Translations under genes and position numbers: made by a program
The notes under the pieces: model-generated
Told to the model about the DNA's origin: nothing
The model's input: the letters and a program-made list of their open reading frames with translations, nothing else
Database searches by the model: none
In this document: positions 23,522 through 37,200 of the stretch, piece by piece
Layout of the letters: each line of letters starts with the position of its first letter
Numbering within the stretch: the stretch's first letter is position 1
NCBI GenBank assembly: GCA_027924645.1
Contig: BSBN01000140.1
Location: forward strand, 14,514,501-14,578,500
DNA from: Cunninghamia lanceolata
Taxonomy: Eukaryota; Streptophyta; Pinopsida; Cupressales; Cupressaceae
Direction of reading: 5' to 3'
DNA: 64,000 nucleotides

Positions 23522-24763
23522 GCTCTACCTTTTCTCTACCTTCAAGATGACATTCACAGCTGGTAACTCTTTCTTCTTCCATTCTTTTGTATCCTTGGTT
23601 CTATTATTTTTTTATTTTCTTTCTTTTTGGACTATATGGGTTGTTCCACATGCTTCTCCTTCCATGCCCCTTCTATCAAATGGTTGCAACTCATCTTCCC
23701 ATTCTTTGCAACCTCAGTTGCAATATCCTCTTCCCTCTTGATCCTTTTGTATGAGGATCTTCTCTTCTTCTTCATTCTCCATCTCTGCTACAATCTAAAT
23801 TCTTTCTTCTCTTCATCCTCAAAAGGATTTTTAGCCATTGCTTCATTTTTCTCTTTCTCTTTCTCAACCATTGTAACTTTTACATTACTTTCTTCTTTTC
23901 TACACCCATTAGGGCATATTGCTGCAATTTCTTTTGCCACTTCCTCTTGTGTATCCTGTAATGGATTAAAAACGTATTCCTTCTTGTCCTTGATTATACT
24001 ATATGTGTTATCATTGCCATTATGTAAAGCTTCCCTATCCCAAAGCCAATGTTGACCCAATAATACATGAAAAACATTCATCCAGGTACTATATCACATA
24101 CAATTTCATCCTTGTATCTTCTAATGTGAAAATTCACAATGTATTATTCACTTACCCAAATTTGATGACCTCCTTGGAACCAAGAAATGTAGTTTGGCCT
24201 AGGGTGCTTCATCCGCTTCAAGTTTAGCTTCTCAACCATTTTCAATCCAACCAAATTATCTCTACTATTGTTTTCCACCATGACCTTGTAGCATTTTCCT
24301 CCAGCCTTGCATACAGTTTGGAACAAATCACTCCTTTGGATGGGCTCTTGTTTCTCTTTCCGTGGCTTCAAATATTCCTTCTTCATCATCAAATACTCTC
24401 TATGTCTCCAATATATTTTTCAAACAATTGTGGCACACTCTCAATCTACACATACAAACATTTAGAACCAATACTCTTGGTACTCATAGGTTCTCTCTGC
24501 AACAAAACTCTCACAACTATCCTCTATCCAATGAGATTCTAGAAGATGCACCTCTTGAAGACCTCTTCTACCCAATTCATCTTAGTGGAAGAAGTATGCA
24601 CACCTTCTACCTAGCTTCATCTCTGTTGGAGGAAAAACAACATGATTCTCATAGAATCTACTCTCTCTCATGTTTTCACCGCTTCACTCTTCACTACTTT
24701 TCACCTGCAGGTCTTGGCGAATAGTTTGCACTCTCAAGATATTGTGGATTTGGTACCAATTAA
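23522..24763 (-). pseudogene. Element A gag-protease remnant (Ty3/gypsy, minus strand)
   Basis: Reading leftwards: after a possible primer site next to the right LTR (TTAATTGGTACCAAATCC on the minus strand) there is ~350 bp of non-coding leader, then 24392-24144 with DLFQTVCKAGGKCYKVMVE, VGLKMVEKLNLKRMKHPRP and WFQGGHQIWVSE. After a gap, 24081-23788 gives FHVLLGQHWLWDREALHNG and NDNTYSI. This is the protease-to-RT linker of Ty3/gypsy elements (HPRPYKLQWL and LLGRPWxxDRxxxHDG in the family). The active-site D-S/T-G has decayed to E-N-N (about 24258-24281). A Lys/Glu-rich tail follows (KVTMVEKEKEKNEAMAKN) up to the junction with B. Gag is essentially missing. Confidence 0.75.
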
Positions 24764-25510
24764 TGTAAGAGGGGTATTCCCTTTGTGTGAAATGACATAG
24801 ACTCAATTCCATAATGCATAAATAGAGACCCTCAATTGTAACCTCAATCTCAACTCAAATTGTTCAACCTAGCAAAGTTCAATCTAGCTACAATAGTTAC
24901 ATAAACATAGCATATGCACAATTTCCATTCAATTTATTCAAACTATCAAACATATTAGGGGACAATAACTCCATTCATTTTATCACAGACTTAATTTCTA
25001 TTGTTAATGGTAGCTTTCAATTTTTTTAATTAACAAAGTTTATGCAAATAAATAGATTCAAAATTGGAGTTCAATATAGCTTACCTATGTTCAACATTTT
25101 ACGACATAACACAAGGCTATTCCAACTTCAATATGGTCTCTGCTCTTCTATGCAACACAAATTATTAATGTATCTCCTTCCTTTATTCTTGGTTGATCCC
25201 CCTTGCTAAGACACTTGTATTTTCTGCCACATTCTATACAAAATATGTACGGTTTCCTCCCATTATCTCTACAACAAACTTAATTTCTATATCTTTTCCC
25301 AAAATCCTCTCTCGCTAACCCGTCCTTCCAAACATTCAAATATTCTCTTCAATCTTCTAGTAGTGAACTATCTTCCATACATTGTTGTTCTTCTTCCCTC
25401 TTTTCATTCGCCCTCTTTCCATACATTTGATTTCTATTCAATTTCTCTTCAATAGTGTTATATCTTTCTTTGTAGCCTATTTCCTTTTCCAAATGGATGC
25501 TCCTTATACT
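24764..25510 (-). repeat. Right (5') LTR of element A
   Basis: Direct repeat of 3268-3913. It starts TGTAAGAGGGGTA. The last matching segment is TTCCAAATGG(A)TGCTCCTTATACT, where homology with the left copy (CTCCATATTCC) fades exactly at the start of solo LTR D. Contains ~80 extra bases at about 25377-25475 relative to the left copy. Confidence 0.75.
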
Positions 25511-28500
25511 TGTTGTCAATCTGATTTGGACCCTTAGAAAAGATAAACTTAGCTATCCTATTGAAACATGGGAAAACTCTTAGATTGTGGGTAATCTATG
25601 TTGAGAGTGAATCTCCAGAGTGGGCTGGTTCCCCTGGCAGATCATCTAATCTAAAAGACCTTCTAAGGAAAGGGTTAGGAGGAAAATTGAAAATCAAAAT
25701 CCTACAACCTAAAGATGATTCACTAGAAATTTAAAAAGATTTTGACGACTTTACTCACAACAACTTCTCAAAACTTCAACTCTCACAATCTCACTTATAC
25801 CATCGAAAAGTAATTTTTATGAAGGCTCATAAGACTGAACACAAAATACAACCTGAATTATATGAGACTTTTGCACACAAACCTACAATAACAAGACATA
25901 AAAAGGATTCTTTGTTTTGAATCACAATAAACAACAAATCAATACTGCAAGTATGAAACAAGAAATGAGAAAGGAAAGTTCTACTATTTATTAAAATTGA
26001 AGGAGTGTCGAGCTCAAAATATGAGTACAAAAGTGTTTTCAAGACTCTCTAAGATGAATAAGAGAACAAGAAACAATAATCTAAACTGAGAAAAAACTAT
26101 GTTTTTCTCCCACTTATAACTCCAAAAAATCTCCAATTGCCAGAAGGAAAAAACTGAGGAAAAATCTCCTTAAAATAGCAATTTCAATCCATTTTTGAGC
26201 TCCAAGAAAAAGCCTCAAAATTAGTGCCCAAACTATCTTCAAACTGAGTGAAAAGCTAGAAATATTCCCTCCAAAGACAATCCATCGAGAAGATGCAAAA
26301 CACTAGCTTTATTTGATTGGAAACTAAAAAAGAACTCTAGTTTTGCCCAATTTTTTCCTATTTCACCCATAACAAAATGAACTTAGAAAGAAAGATTCTC
26401 CTATGTTTGCTTTTCTTTAACTACATTTAAATGACAATTATTAAAGCAATTTATAAAGACATTGCTTTTAACAGTTGTTTTAGAATGATTTCGTAGTTTT
26501 AATTCGATTGGGTTTGATTTGATTTTTGCAAACATACAAGGCTTATATGATTCTAATGATACTTTCTACCAAGTATAATGCATCTTCACCTAGTTTGATT
26601 TTTTATTTTCTAATGAAAATTGGAAGGCTCCTAAGTCACATTAAATTTTTTCATTTATCCTCCATTTGTTGCAAAATATCCTAAGGCATAAAGCCTAGGT
26701 GTGAAATATATGCAAAGGCAAATAATAATACCTTAAGGGTATTAGTAGAGGCATTTATATTTTAAATCAATTTGATAAAATGCCAAATCGACTTAGGGCA
26801 CAAAGGAAACCCTAAACACAAAACAATCAAACCCTATGTTTTTGGCCTTACTTTGCACTTCAATTTTTTGGAGAAGGAAAAAGGCTATGCTAGGCCGCTG
26901 CCCTGGGAGCTAGGGTTTGAGCTTTAAACCCTTTATTCTTTGTTGTTTCTGAGTGATTTTTAGGAAGGTTTTGTAGGAAAATGCAAGATAAACTCCTCTG
27001 GCAGAAGAATGAACCATATTTTCATTCTAAACACAAGTTTTTGGCTTTTAAGTTGCAGCCATAACAAACTTTCTGATGTATTTTGCCTTTACTTCTCTTT
27101 TGTTAATACCTTTCCTCTATTTTGAGGCTGCCATAGAAGTATCTCTGAAGCTCGACAGGCATATTTCTTAAATGCAATCCTCTATATCAAATGATGGTTA
27201 GTCCTTCACCTTTTGAGTTCTATATTCTTCCTTCATTTCTTTATTGACATGATGCTCGATATGAGATCAGGAAATTGCAAAAGAAAGAACTCTTGTCGAA
27301 GATGATAATGAATGCATTTAGTTTTTCCTTTACATTCTATAGAAGCATTACGCAAACCCCTGAATATATCTTCTAAATTGTAGACCGCATCCATGCCTTG
27401 TATATTTGCTCACCTTCTGAGTGTTTTCCAAGCCTGCATAAGTTTGAAACCCTCCATCTGCATCTGTGATCTTATGTAAATTGATATGGGTTTTGATATT
27501 TGTAAAAAATTGCATTCTTTGATGTGGCCATAAGACCCACCAAATATGGCATTACCCATATTTTCTTTGTCTTGTCTTGTGTGGAAGGATCTCCTAAGCC
27601 ATGATAGAACAATGCAAATCTTGTGAAAGGAGTATCTCCTTACTCTGGTTGCTATTTTATGGATTCTGAAACCCTTCACAGTTGTGGCTTCTCCTAGGTT
27701 TTTCCTTAAAATGACATTATTTATGTGGCTGCAACTTCATTGCTCATTAGCGAGATCATTCATACCATGTAAACAATACATACTCTACATGTTCTGCTAC
27801 ATACATTTATAATATATGGGCTGAAGCAATATGTTTCATGGCATTGTTGTTGCTGATGGATGAATTCAACTACCACAATGCATGGATTGTTGTAGTCTTC
27901 GAAATATCTTCTTTTAATCTTTGCTTGATGATACATACATTTGATATGAAGCTTAGAATAAACTTACCATATTGAAGTTAACTCAAAAGCACATCTCTTC
28001 ATTTCATTTAACTCTATTCAATGTGACCTTTTAGCTGTGTTTATTTTCCCTTTTACTATTGTGATGACATTATGATAGTCATCTGATACTTGATGTGGCT
28101 ATATGACTGATGCAAGTTGTCTTTGTTGATTTGGAAATAAATGGATTTATGTCTTCATGTTGATGATGCTCTTCATGGGCCTTGCCAGAACACTAGATCT
28201 CTTGTGTTGTTTCCATAGTGTATTGATTGCCATGCTCTTGATGTGGTATTAAATGTTGTTCATAATGACAAAGTAGGCATTTATTGTCAAGATGACTATA
28301 TCCAAAATGATTGTGATGTCCATTGTTTATATTCTTGTAGATCAAATACATTCATGAACTATGTATTCACATGATGGTATCAGTATGTCTTTGCATGATG
28401 TCTAGAGTGTAAAGAGACTTACTCTTGTACCTTGTCATTATGAATCATATTTATGACTACTCTACTTCATTAGTTGTCCTACAGTCATTCAATGAGGCAC

Positions 28501-29205
28501 TACCATGACATCATAAGAACTTTGTATGCAAATGGAACTTCTTCAATGAAAGATAGTGCATTTATTAAGATCTATATATTTATTTGACCAACCTTGAATG
28601 AGCTTATTGCAATTACTTTATGAGTTATTCTTTTAGCTGAAAATGTTTTGATTTGAGCAAATTGAATATGTTTTCATATCTCATTCCCCTCTTGAGACTT
28701 AGGGGCAGCATGTTGGGCTCAACCCTTGTGGGAGCCCACTTTTACATCGCATGCTATGATGTCTTCAGAAATGAATGAGAAACATAATTTCTCCTATACC
28801 TGCATAGTAAACAAACATGTTAGATTAAAATAGTGAAGCTCAATCCTTTTGTGGTGTTATATTTTTAGGCTGTCTTACATATATCTGATTTTGTTATCTA
28901 ATTCAGTTCATCATAAACAATATATTATGTTTATGTTGATGGAGCACATAGGAAAACTCATATCTGGAGCTGTAATGTCTCTTTTCACCATGATACAGGC
29001 TCATTTAGAGGTCGGAAGTAAAGAGGAACTAGCTGCAATGAAGACCAACACTAGCACCAATAGGCAATGATGGATATGTTTTGTCTTATTTTCTTCATTT
29101 CATCACTCAATCTTCAGATGCATAGTATACTCTTTATGATGTGTCAGTTCAACTATTCCTACGGCTTGTGTGAGATATTTGATCTCTCTACTTTCTTTCA
29201 ATACA
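25511..29205 (-). mobile_element. Element D: minus-strand solo LTR related to element B
   Basis: It starts TGTTGTC, the reverse complement of B's LTR end (GACAACA). Several points align with reversed B LTR: GAAACATGGG and GGGCTGGTTCCCCTGG near 25585-25640 (B: GAAACATGGGG, GGTTGGTTCCCTTAA reversed), GGCCGCTG..CTAGGGTTTGAG near 26890, and CATGTTGGGCTCAACCC at 28709 (B: CATGTTGGGCTCAAACC reversed). The proposed right end is ACA at 29203-29205, followed by ATACT (29206-29210), which equals the five bases before 25511. No internal region or second LTR is seen, so it is probably a recombination product. At ~3.7 kb it is shorter and clearly more diverged than B's LTRs. The right boundary is the weaker one. 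Confidence 0.6.
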
Positions 29206-29210
29206 ATACT

Positions 29211-31250
29211 AATGTAGTTTTGTGTATATCTCATTTGTAAAATGAATGAAACATTGTAATATGGAATGAAATAACTCCTTATCATCCATGAAATCTCTGC
29301 AAAGCATTAAATTATAAACTAAATGTTTTTTCTTCTGTTGTCATAAAACTAAACCTTTTCTTTTCCAAGCACATTAAACTATGCAAAAATGAACATAGTA
29401 GAATAATGCTAAGAACTATGTAGGATATTTTCTCACTCAAACTACATGCAGGATATTTTCTCACTCAAAATTAGGAACCACTTTATAATTTTAGTGGGAC
29501 AAATTTTACAATGTCTCAAAGAGTAAATTAATTTAAATTCTGACATAGTCTTTATCATTTTAAGAATAGAAATGAAGTTTCTAATTCAAAATTTCAACAT
29601 TAGAAGTGTCCTTGGCACTTTGTCCTTACTTGTACTCTTGAAAATTTACTAGACTCTTGTTCAACTAATCCTCATCATGTCCATCTAGCCAATTTAGTCT
29701 AAACATGGAGTCTACAAACTCCTTGTGTGCATATTCTATATGTTTCTTCATCATCAAAACATCCTTTTCTATAAGTCAAAAGTTGGATTTGACCTCCAAA
29801 CATTGATCTAATGTAGTATTGTCAAAATATGCAGTCTAATTTAATTCCACCTCCATTTTCTACTCGATTCTTTCCTTGATTACTTCCACTACACTAAGCC
29901 TTTTCCCTTCCAGTTGCACCAATGTTGGGCTTATGACATGATAGAAAAGATCTTCAAAATTGGTGATGGCCCGGTATACCTCCTTCTGTGCCTACAAATA
30001 TTTCAATTTATGTTCAATTATCACATATATTTTGCAAGATATTATATTGATACATTTCCTTTCAAAGTCTAGCTCTTCTTCTTGCAAAATGCCTTTTGTT
30101 CATATAAATTTTTTTATTTCTTAGCACCTACATAAATGAATCTCTCCTAAATTCTACTTGAAAATCTTACTTATGCAGTCAACATCCTTGGTCTAAGACC
30201 TTACTAGATACTTTTAAAATTTTATAAATCCACCTATCAATGGATTAGATCATTTTTTTATTTTCTGGGTGAGTACAGGGTCATGATGGGCCAAACACTA
30301 CCCCTAAGTGGCAATTTAAATGTGAAAAACAGACTTAAGTAACATCATGTCAAAAATTGAATGAGTTATATACACAATCTAGAAATAAGAAAGTAATAAA
30401 AGTTGTAATAAATTGAATGCAGTTTATGGGCTACTATGTTTTTTTTTTAAGTTTCAAGAATAGTTTGGTGAAAATTGGATATTTCAACGAAGCACTACTA
30501 AATTTTTTAGAAAAACATAAAATGTACATGTCATTCCAGCCAACCTAAGTATGAGAAAATGGTAATAATTTTTCTCCATGGTTTGGATTTAAGTAAAGGA
30601 CACATGAGCAGATGTGACACATATATTTTTATTTTTTTTAAGTAAATAAATAATTATTTATGAATTTTTTACTGTGACTTTTTTAAAATATAATTTTTTT
30701 TCTAGCCAACCTACCTTGGTAAAAAATATATGAAACTCAAAAATTTAAAATTTTAATGTATACCCAATAAATTGTAGAATGTGACACATCTTTTGGATTT
30801 AAAAAAGGATTAATATGTTGAAAGTTATGGATGTTTTTCAATATGTATATCTATCGGGAAATCAAACATAGCTTATGTAGAAAATTAATAATAAATACCT
30901 ATTAAAATTATTATGAGTCATATATTAAATTTTTAGAATCTTAATAGCTTCCTCTATAAACTTTTTTCATTTGATAAAATTTAGTTACAAAAAATTCTAT
31001 CAGCTTCAAGGATGAAATTGTGGAAAATTTCAGGATAACATAAATGGGTGGTTTTGCAAGTTTCTTTCGCAAGTTTTGGGACTCCCACTAGCCTAAATAT
31101 GAGGTAATCCCAAGGCATTTTTGGAGGGAATCCATATTTGATCTAGAAATATTAACACCCTTTCCATCCAAATCTAAATATTAGTCTAAATGTTAGTACT
31201 TTTTCATCCAACAAGTTATTTCTCCATTGCCACTATTTGGCCCACCATGA
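29211..31250. other. AT-rich non-coding interval
   Basis: No coding signal on either strand. Small features only: a ~33-bp tandem duplication at about 29422-29470 (GGATATTTTCTCACTCAAA twice) and long A/T runs around 30620-30760. Likely old repeat debris; no boundary could be found. Confidence 0.45.
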
Positions 31251-34080
31251 TCTCGCACTCACCCTAACTATAAAGAATCTTCTCCTACGTAGTTATCAAA
31301 ATTCGAGCATTGGAAGGGAGAGTATCCTGTTGTGGTAAAGAAGTAATGAGATCTTTGATAAGCTTTTTTTTTCTAACTTCGCTTTCAATTGCTCTTTGTT
31401 CTACTTGTCTTTCTACATTCTTGTGACCAATCTGTCCACTACATAGCCCAAAGAAGAAATTTCTTCATATGTAGTTTGTTTACCTAGATTGAGTCTAGAT
31501 ATCTTGCAATCTCTAGGAGAGGGATGTCTATCAACCTTCTCTATTGTAGCGATGGTTATTTATACTATTCTTTGTCCCAATTCATTTTTTCTTATAGTAG
31601 AAAGGGTTCTAGGTTTCGTTTAGGATATTCCTTTTTCTACTTGGACTATAATGGCTTGGATATCTAATGGTTTAACCACTACCTTTTTCCTCTTTTCAAA
31701 TGAAGCTTAATCCATGTAGGTAGAGAAATTTCTATTTTGAGAGTTTGCTCAATTTGTTCTAATATTTCCTCTTCTTATTTATAATCTTGGTGCAATTCCT
31801 TTTCTAAGACCTCCTTTTCAGGAATTTCCTCTTCATGAATAACTTCTTGTTGAAATATTTCTTCATGCTTAGTTTCTTTAACTAAAATCTCCTCAAGTTT
31901 GTAATGAGTTCTCTTATTAGTAATTTCCTTAATATTATCATCTATTGATACATGTTCATCCTCTTGAGCATCTTTCTTGAGAATCTCCTACAATTAATTT
32001 TCTTCTTGTTGATCTCTTCCCTCAAGGATATTTTTAGCTTTGTTCATTTCAAGCTCTTCTTCTCCCTTCTAAACTTGGAGTTCTTCCTCATATATTTCTT
32101 CCTGTCCCTCTTCTCGAAGACCCTTTTGACCTAATGATATTTTTTAGTACTATGCAATTAAGGTCCTTCTTCCTCATTGGAAAATATATGTTTGATTTCT
32201 TCCACATGCAACTATTTTTGTTGACTTAAGTCATATCCTCCAAGTGTTGCATTCACATCCTCTTGCAAAAATATCTCTTTAGTTTATCTTTCTTAGGAGG
32301 AGAAGGAGTAATAGGAGATTGAGGTGAGTCTGATGGTTTTTCTATAACATGGGGTGGAAGAGGACTTTGCAAGAGTTGTTATCCCTTTTTCATTTTCTTA
32401 GAGACTTCATCTACAATTTTCATAACATCTTTTTTGGATTTCTTTTCAATTCTATTTTGATGTTGTGGATAAGGTGGAGTTGTATATACTGGGTGAAGAG
32501 GAGGTGTCCTTCATGGAGATGGGACATGTTTGATTCCTTCCTATAGAGCTCCTTTAGGGTCTAGTTCTTGTACTAATGTGCTAGCAAGAAGTTGTCACAA
32601 TGAAACTTTAGTAGGGAGAATTTGCATCATAAAATTAACCCCTAAACATTCTACTACACCTGCATTAGCTACACCATATAATATTTTGTTCTTTTAATAA
32701 ATCTTCTTGCAACTTCTCTTTGTTCACATCACCTTTTGTTCCCTTGGCCTTTTCTTTCACTGCATATTTCTTTCTTTTATCATAGACCTTGGGTTGAGAT
32801 GAGGACTCATCTTTTCTCCTTTTGTTATCATTCTTTCCCTTTCCTTTGTCTACGTATGCAATCTTGGATTTCAACTAGGAGGAGTTGAACTCCAATACTC
32901 TTTTTCTTATCGATTCAATTGACAAATCTTCTTTTAATGACCAATCTAAATCAAAGAGTGGTTGATTATCCACCATCTATAAATCATACATAAGATTGAG
33001 AATATAGCCATCATCTAAAAGTGAAGAAGGAATGTGTTATTAAATTTCAAATGAATTCATTTAAAAGATAGTTAATCTACATTAAATCCTTTTTCTCACA
33101 TCAAATTCATCTTGATAGTTTTCCTAGATGTCTTCCAGGGTTAGCTAATAATTATTTATAGATCCAAATAGTTTCTTGATTCTACCACTTGGATCATAAT
33201 CAGATCTATGTTGATAAACTTTAAATTTTATTTCTATCAATTCCTTATTTGGTGACTTCACAAAGATGATGTTTGCACATGTATAAAATCCATTATCAAA
33301 TGGGAATTGAATGCTAGGATTATGCTTTTCAGTGAGTTTATTGTGTACCTCTATAATTTATCTAAAGAATTATAATTTTGAAACTTTATCACTACAGTAC
33401 CTAGGCAGCAAATAAGGTGCTCCAATGAAACTAGCTACCCTGATGTATTTAGACCTTGGAAATTGATTAAACTGACATGCCCATCATTATATCATCTTCA
33501 TCGATTCCACAAATAGCCTAGAACCCATGTTTCTAGACAATTTACTAACAATGGTTCAAAAAGCAAGACATCGTTAACTCTTTTATAATTAATGTTTTGA
33601 GCTTCTTCAAATTCTACCTAGGAATAGAAATCCCACACCTTGCTTTGTCCTACTGCCTCTCCCATCACCCCTTTTGCTACAAAACTAAGGAACTAGGCTT
33701 GTCTTGCTAGGAAATAAACTATGTAAGACATCATAGAGAACCACTTGTCAATCATTCTAGAATTAGGTTGAGAATGTAATTTATCACTGACAAGCTGAGT
33801 CCAATCAAAGAATTGTTCATTTTTAAGGAGCACATTGATAAATTGGAACATTCATGATTGATTAATTCTCCCATCTATTTTTCCCATCACTCTATTTAGC
33901 AATATAATCATGTCTATAATATTTGGTTGGAAATCTAAGCTAGTCATGTTCTTTAGCATATTAGTTACTAAATATTTTTCCCTCAAAAGTGAATACATGC
34001 TCAAATATCTAGTTTTCTTTGTCTCATTATTTTCAAATGTAGTTTGGGATTCTTATTCTATTAACCTTACAACTTCTACA
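31251..34080 (-). pseudogene. Broken passenger ORF, minus strand, same family as the 42-45 kb ORF
   Basis: Unknown function. Read leftwards, the N-terminal half (about 34080-33050) has several stops and shifts but clear coding traces. One is FDWTQLVSDKLHSQPN with FSMMSYIVYFLARQ (about 33700-33830). Another is QFNQFPRSKYIRVASFIGAP with YLLPRYCSDKVSKL (about 33375-33480). Both match the plus-strand ORF at 41953-45465 in the same order: WQGQQISDSICEQL with FYMTSYLVYVVA, and YLRAGCFSGQPYILPRHLGD. Then comes a basic stretch, 32874-32665 (KGKGKNDNKRRKDESSSQPK, VYDKRKKYAVKEKAKG), and a Glu-rich tail to about 31250 (EEGQEEIYEEELQV). No gag, RT or transposase motif. The host element's LTRs were not found. 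Confidence 0.6.
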
Positions 34081-34286
34081 TGGTGAGGTAGGTCAAAATT
34101 TTATCTTATCATTATGGGTGTTACATCTATAATGGTGCTACATTTGGCATCCTATACTTTCCTATCTCCTAGATGGTAATCCTATCCACAAGCTAGGATT
34201 AAATATAGGGTTTGGACTACACATGGAAATCCAACCACATGAGCTAAACTTGATCCTACCAATATACTTACTCTTAGGGTAGGTAT

Positions 34287-37200
34287 TGTTGATGGGTGTT
34301 TAGCATGCAACAATGTAGGGGAAATGATGGGTATCTCACCTCTGTTAAAAGGAATCCTATCCTGATGCAGAGGGATAAATAATATCAAGAAACAAGGACA
34401 ATACAAGATTCTTAGTCACTCCAAAGCCTTCAATGGTATCTCAAATTATACCCTGCAGACTTGTTCTTTTAAAGTTTACTTCACTACCTTCAAACCCTGA
34501 GACAGACCTATTGGGTCCTTGAATGATAAAACTCTTTGTTGACACATCCTTGAGATTCTCAAACTTGCAACACACTCCATAGGGCCTCTTCAAACCCTAA
34601 CTTGTTGTGGTAAACTCAAACAATATGTGTTTTTATTAAACCCTCAAAGATCTTGGGTTTTGGTAATCTTTTTGATAGAGAACACACACAGAGTCCATCA
34701 TAACTCATACATACAATGGATTGATGCATTTTTATTTTCTATATATTAGACCAACAACGTAATGAATATTTTCTCCAAGTTTCATCAATTTTCAACAATG
34801 CAAAGAAAAGTTATGAATTTTTTAACCTCATTGGAAACCCTAGTTCTGAACATGGTTGTTAGTAGCATTTTGGCCATATCTTACACCAAACAACATGAAA
34901 TTAAACCATACCACTTGAATTTGAATCTGCATACAAATCACTATCATTCGATCAATTTAGAGACCTCTAATTGGTATGTACAAATCTGTACAAGACCGAT
35001 TTCTCATTGTTTTTGTAGAAAATTATCAAAAATTGCAATGAGTATTTCCTCTCTAATTTGCTCCATACATCATAAAATTTAATGAAGCCAAAATAATTAG
35101 ACTCTAAAAAAATCCATCTTCCCATGCACATTCAGACCTGCCACTATTTTGTATGAGGTTGTACAAGGTTGTTCTTTAACTATTTTAATAAAAAAACTAT
35201 CATAAACTTGACAAAAAAGGGTATTTCATGAAATCTTTCTCCCACAACTTATTGGAGTGTGTATTTTCATTGGTTAAACATGAATGAACTACAAAAAAAG
35301 TTACCAATCAATCATATGTCTTTTCCTTAAAAAACCCTAATGTCATAATGTCCTTTTTTGCACTTAAACTTGCAAAATATGCACTTATACCACCTAGAAC
35401 TAACAAAAAACATGAACAAAGACCTTACAAGGTCTTCCATCATCTTCTAAGACCTTACTAGACTGAAAAACCCAAAATGTACAACTAGGGAACAAACCCC
35501 AACCTTTTACAAGCCAAAAGCACCTAGAAAATTCAAATTTACATTTTGGTGGGAAAACCAAAATTTGAATTTCTAGGCCTGTTTACACAACTTAGACTAT
35601 TGAAAATGATCCTAATGGATCCCCTAAGACCTACACTAACTCAAAAAAGACTCCTAACATCAAAATGAAGCATACAAACATCATGAAAGTAATGCTCTTG
35701 CATCATATCTGAAGATTCCAGAACAGAGTCGCTCCAATGTTTCTAATGTTAGGTCATGACATGCATATGATAACTTAGTTGTATGATGTGTATTGCTATT
35801 CCAATCAAGGGGCATACATGAATCTAGACAAACTCCAACACACAAGGTTAAGTTAGGAAAAAACCAATCAGTTTTCATATTTAGAAATGCATATACAAAC
35901 TAATATTAACATACATTTCTCTAGAATGTATGATTTCAGCTCATAACAAGCAATATGTCAACTTTCATTCATAAAATATCAACTACATAATAGATATATA
36001 CAAGTTTGAAAACCCTATTCTAACTCTACACTAACCAGATCTAATTAAAAAAATGCAAAAGGAAGGCGAGATGGATGAAGGTTACTAAGAAAACTAACTA
36101 AAATCTAAACCTATTCAATCATTTCAGCTTCAACAATGGATAGACCAATTTGTAAACATATTTAACCATCATTGATTTGATAATGAAAACCCAACAATCA
36201 AGTTTCAAGGAGGTGCAATCTTCAATGGTGAAATTAGGTGTTCATGCTAACCACATAAGGTAATTTACAATCAACTAATTACTAGGGGTATGAATACTTT
36301 GAAAACTCATCAAATATCTATGAATCTTTGGCTGAAAATGAAAGTAATACCCAACTTGGTGTTTAGAAACCATGAAGAAAACTTTATATGACGAAAAGTT
36401 TAATAAATCTCAACAATTTCCATTCACATTCTTGACTAGAAACCATGAAGTAAACTTGTATTAAGCCCAAAATATTGATAAACATCAACAATTCCTAAAC
36501 TTGGTGTTGAGAAAACCTTGAAAATATCATGAAAAATCAGAAAATACTATGTATTTACCCTCAAATCCCAATAGTACGAATGCTTTCCAATGAATTTCAA
36601 TGAGTTTTCCACAAAAAACACCAACCAGAACTCCATAGTTCTTCACCAATTCTCAATGGTTCTACCTCTCTTACAATGAGTTTCAGTTGTATACATATTC
36701 AAATCAGCTTTACCATACTAAGTTTCTTTGCCCTAAAATCCAATGGCTATGATCAATTTGATCCAATGGCTTACATTTGATGCTCCAACACAAAGTCAGT
36801 ATTGGTGGTAAGGAATATTCCACTTCATCCCATGTGGCTTCCTCAACAAGCTTTCCTTAGTATCAAAAAGTAATATTTATTTTACTTTTTGTTACTATAT
36901 TTTCTAAATATGAAAAAATAATCTTTTGGAGGATAAAAAATATTAAATATTTACAACTACATCTTCGACAAGTTGTAGTATGACAAATCTTCATAAGAAA
37001 GGCACAGGTAGGCATAGAAAGTTATTTTCTCCAACATGGGTGGTTGTAGTTGTCACTTCTCCATGTGCAAGTATTAGTATGTAGTTGTAAGTGACTAATT
37101 TTATCATAAAAATGCATTCCCAACCCTCTATTCTTCATCATTTTCATGATTTTCAACTGCAAACCTCCACCTCAGAATTGGAACAACAAGATGGGCACTT

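Larger units (their letters stand above)
3268..25510 (-). mobile_element. Element A: decayed minus-strand Ty3/gypsy element, split by element B
   Basis: Two direct repeats (3268-3913 and 24764-25510) enclose a minus-strand remnant of a Ty3/gypsy gag-protease region (23788-24392). With the 17.5-kb element B removed, A is only about 4.7 kb. No reverse transcriptase, RNase H or integrase can be read between the LTRs, so most of gag and all of pol were deleted or eroded. The 5' LTR is the right one and the 3' LTR the left one. The right edge coincides with the start of solo LTR D. Outer boundaries are uncertain by several bases because both repeats are preceded by the shared bases ATTAA, which may belong to the LTR. 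Confidence 0.7.

Noticed and set aside
23343..23582. 79-codon minus-strand ORF
   Set aside because: It crosses the junction between the 3' LTR of B and the interior of A at 23521/23522, so it is a chance fusion.
24318..24724. Plus-strand ORFs of 74 and 120 codons
   Set aside because: Antisense to the leader and protease remnant of element A; composition is the mirror of that sequence.
34182..34406. 74-codon minus-strand ORF
   Set aside because: Straddles the start of the left LTR of element C; the repeated part is conserved with 51422-51508 as DNA, not as a frame.
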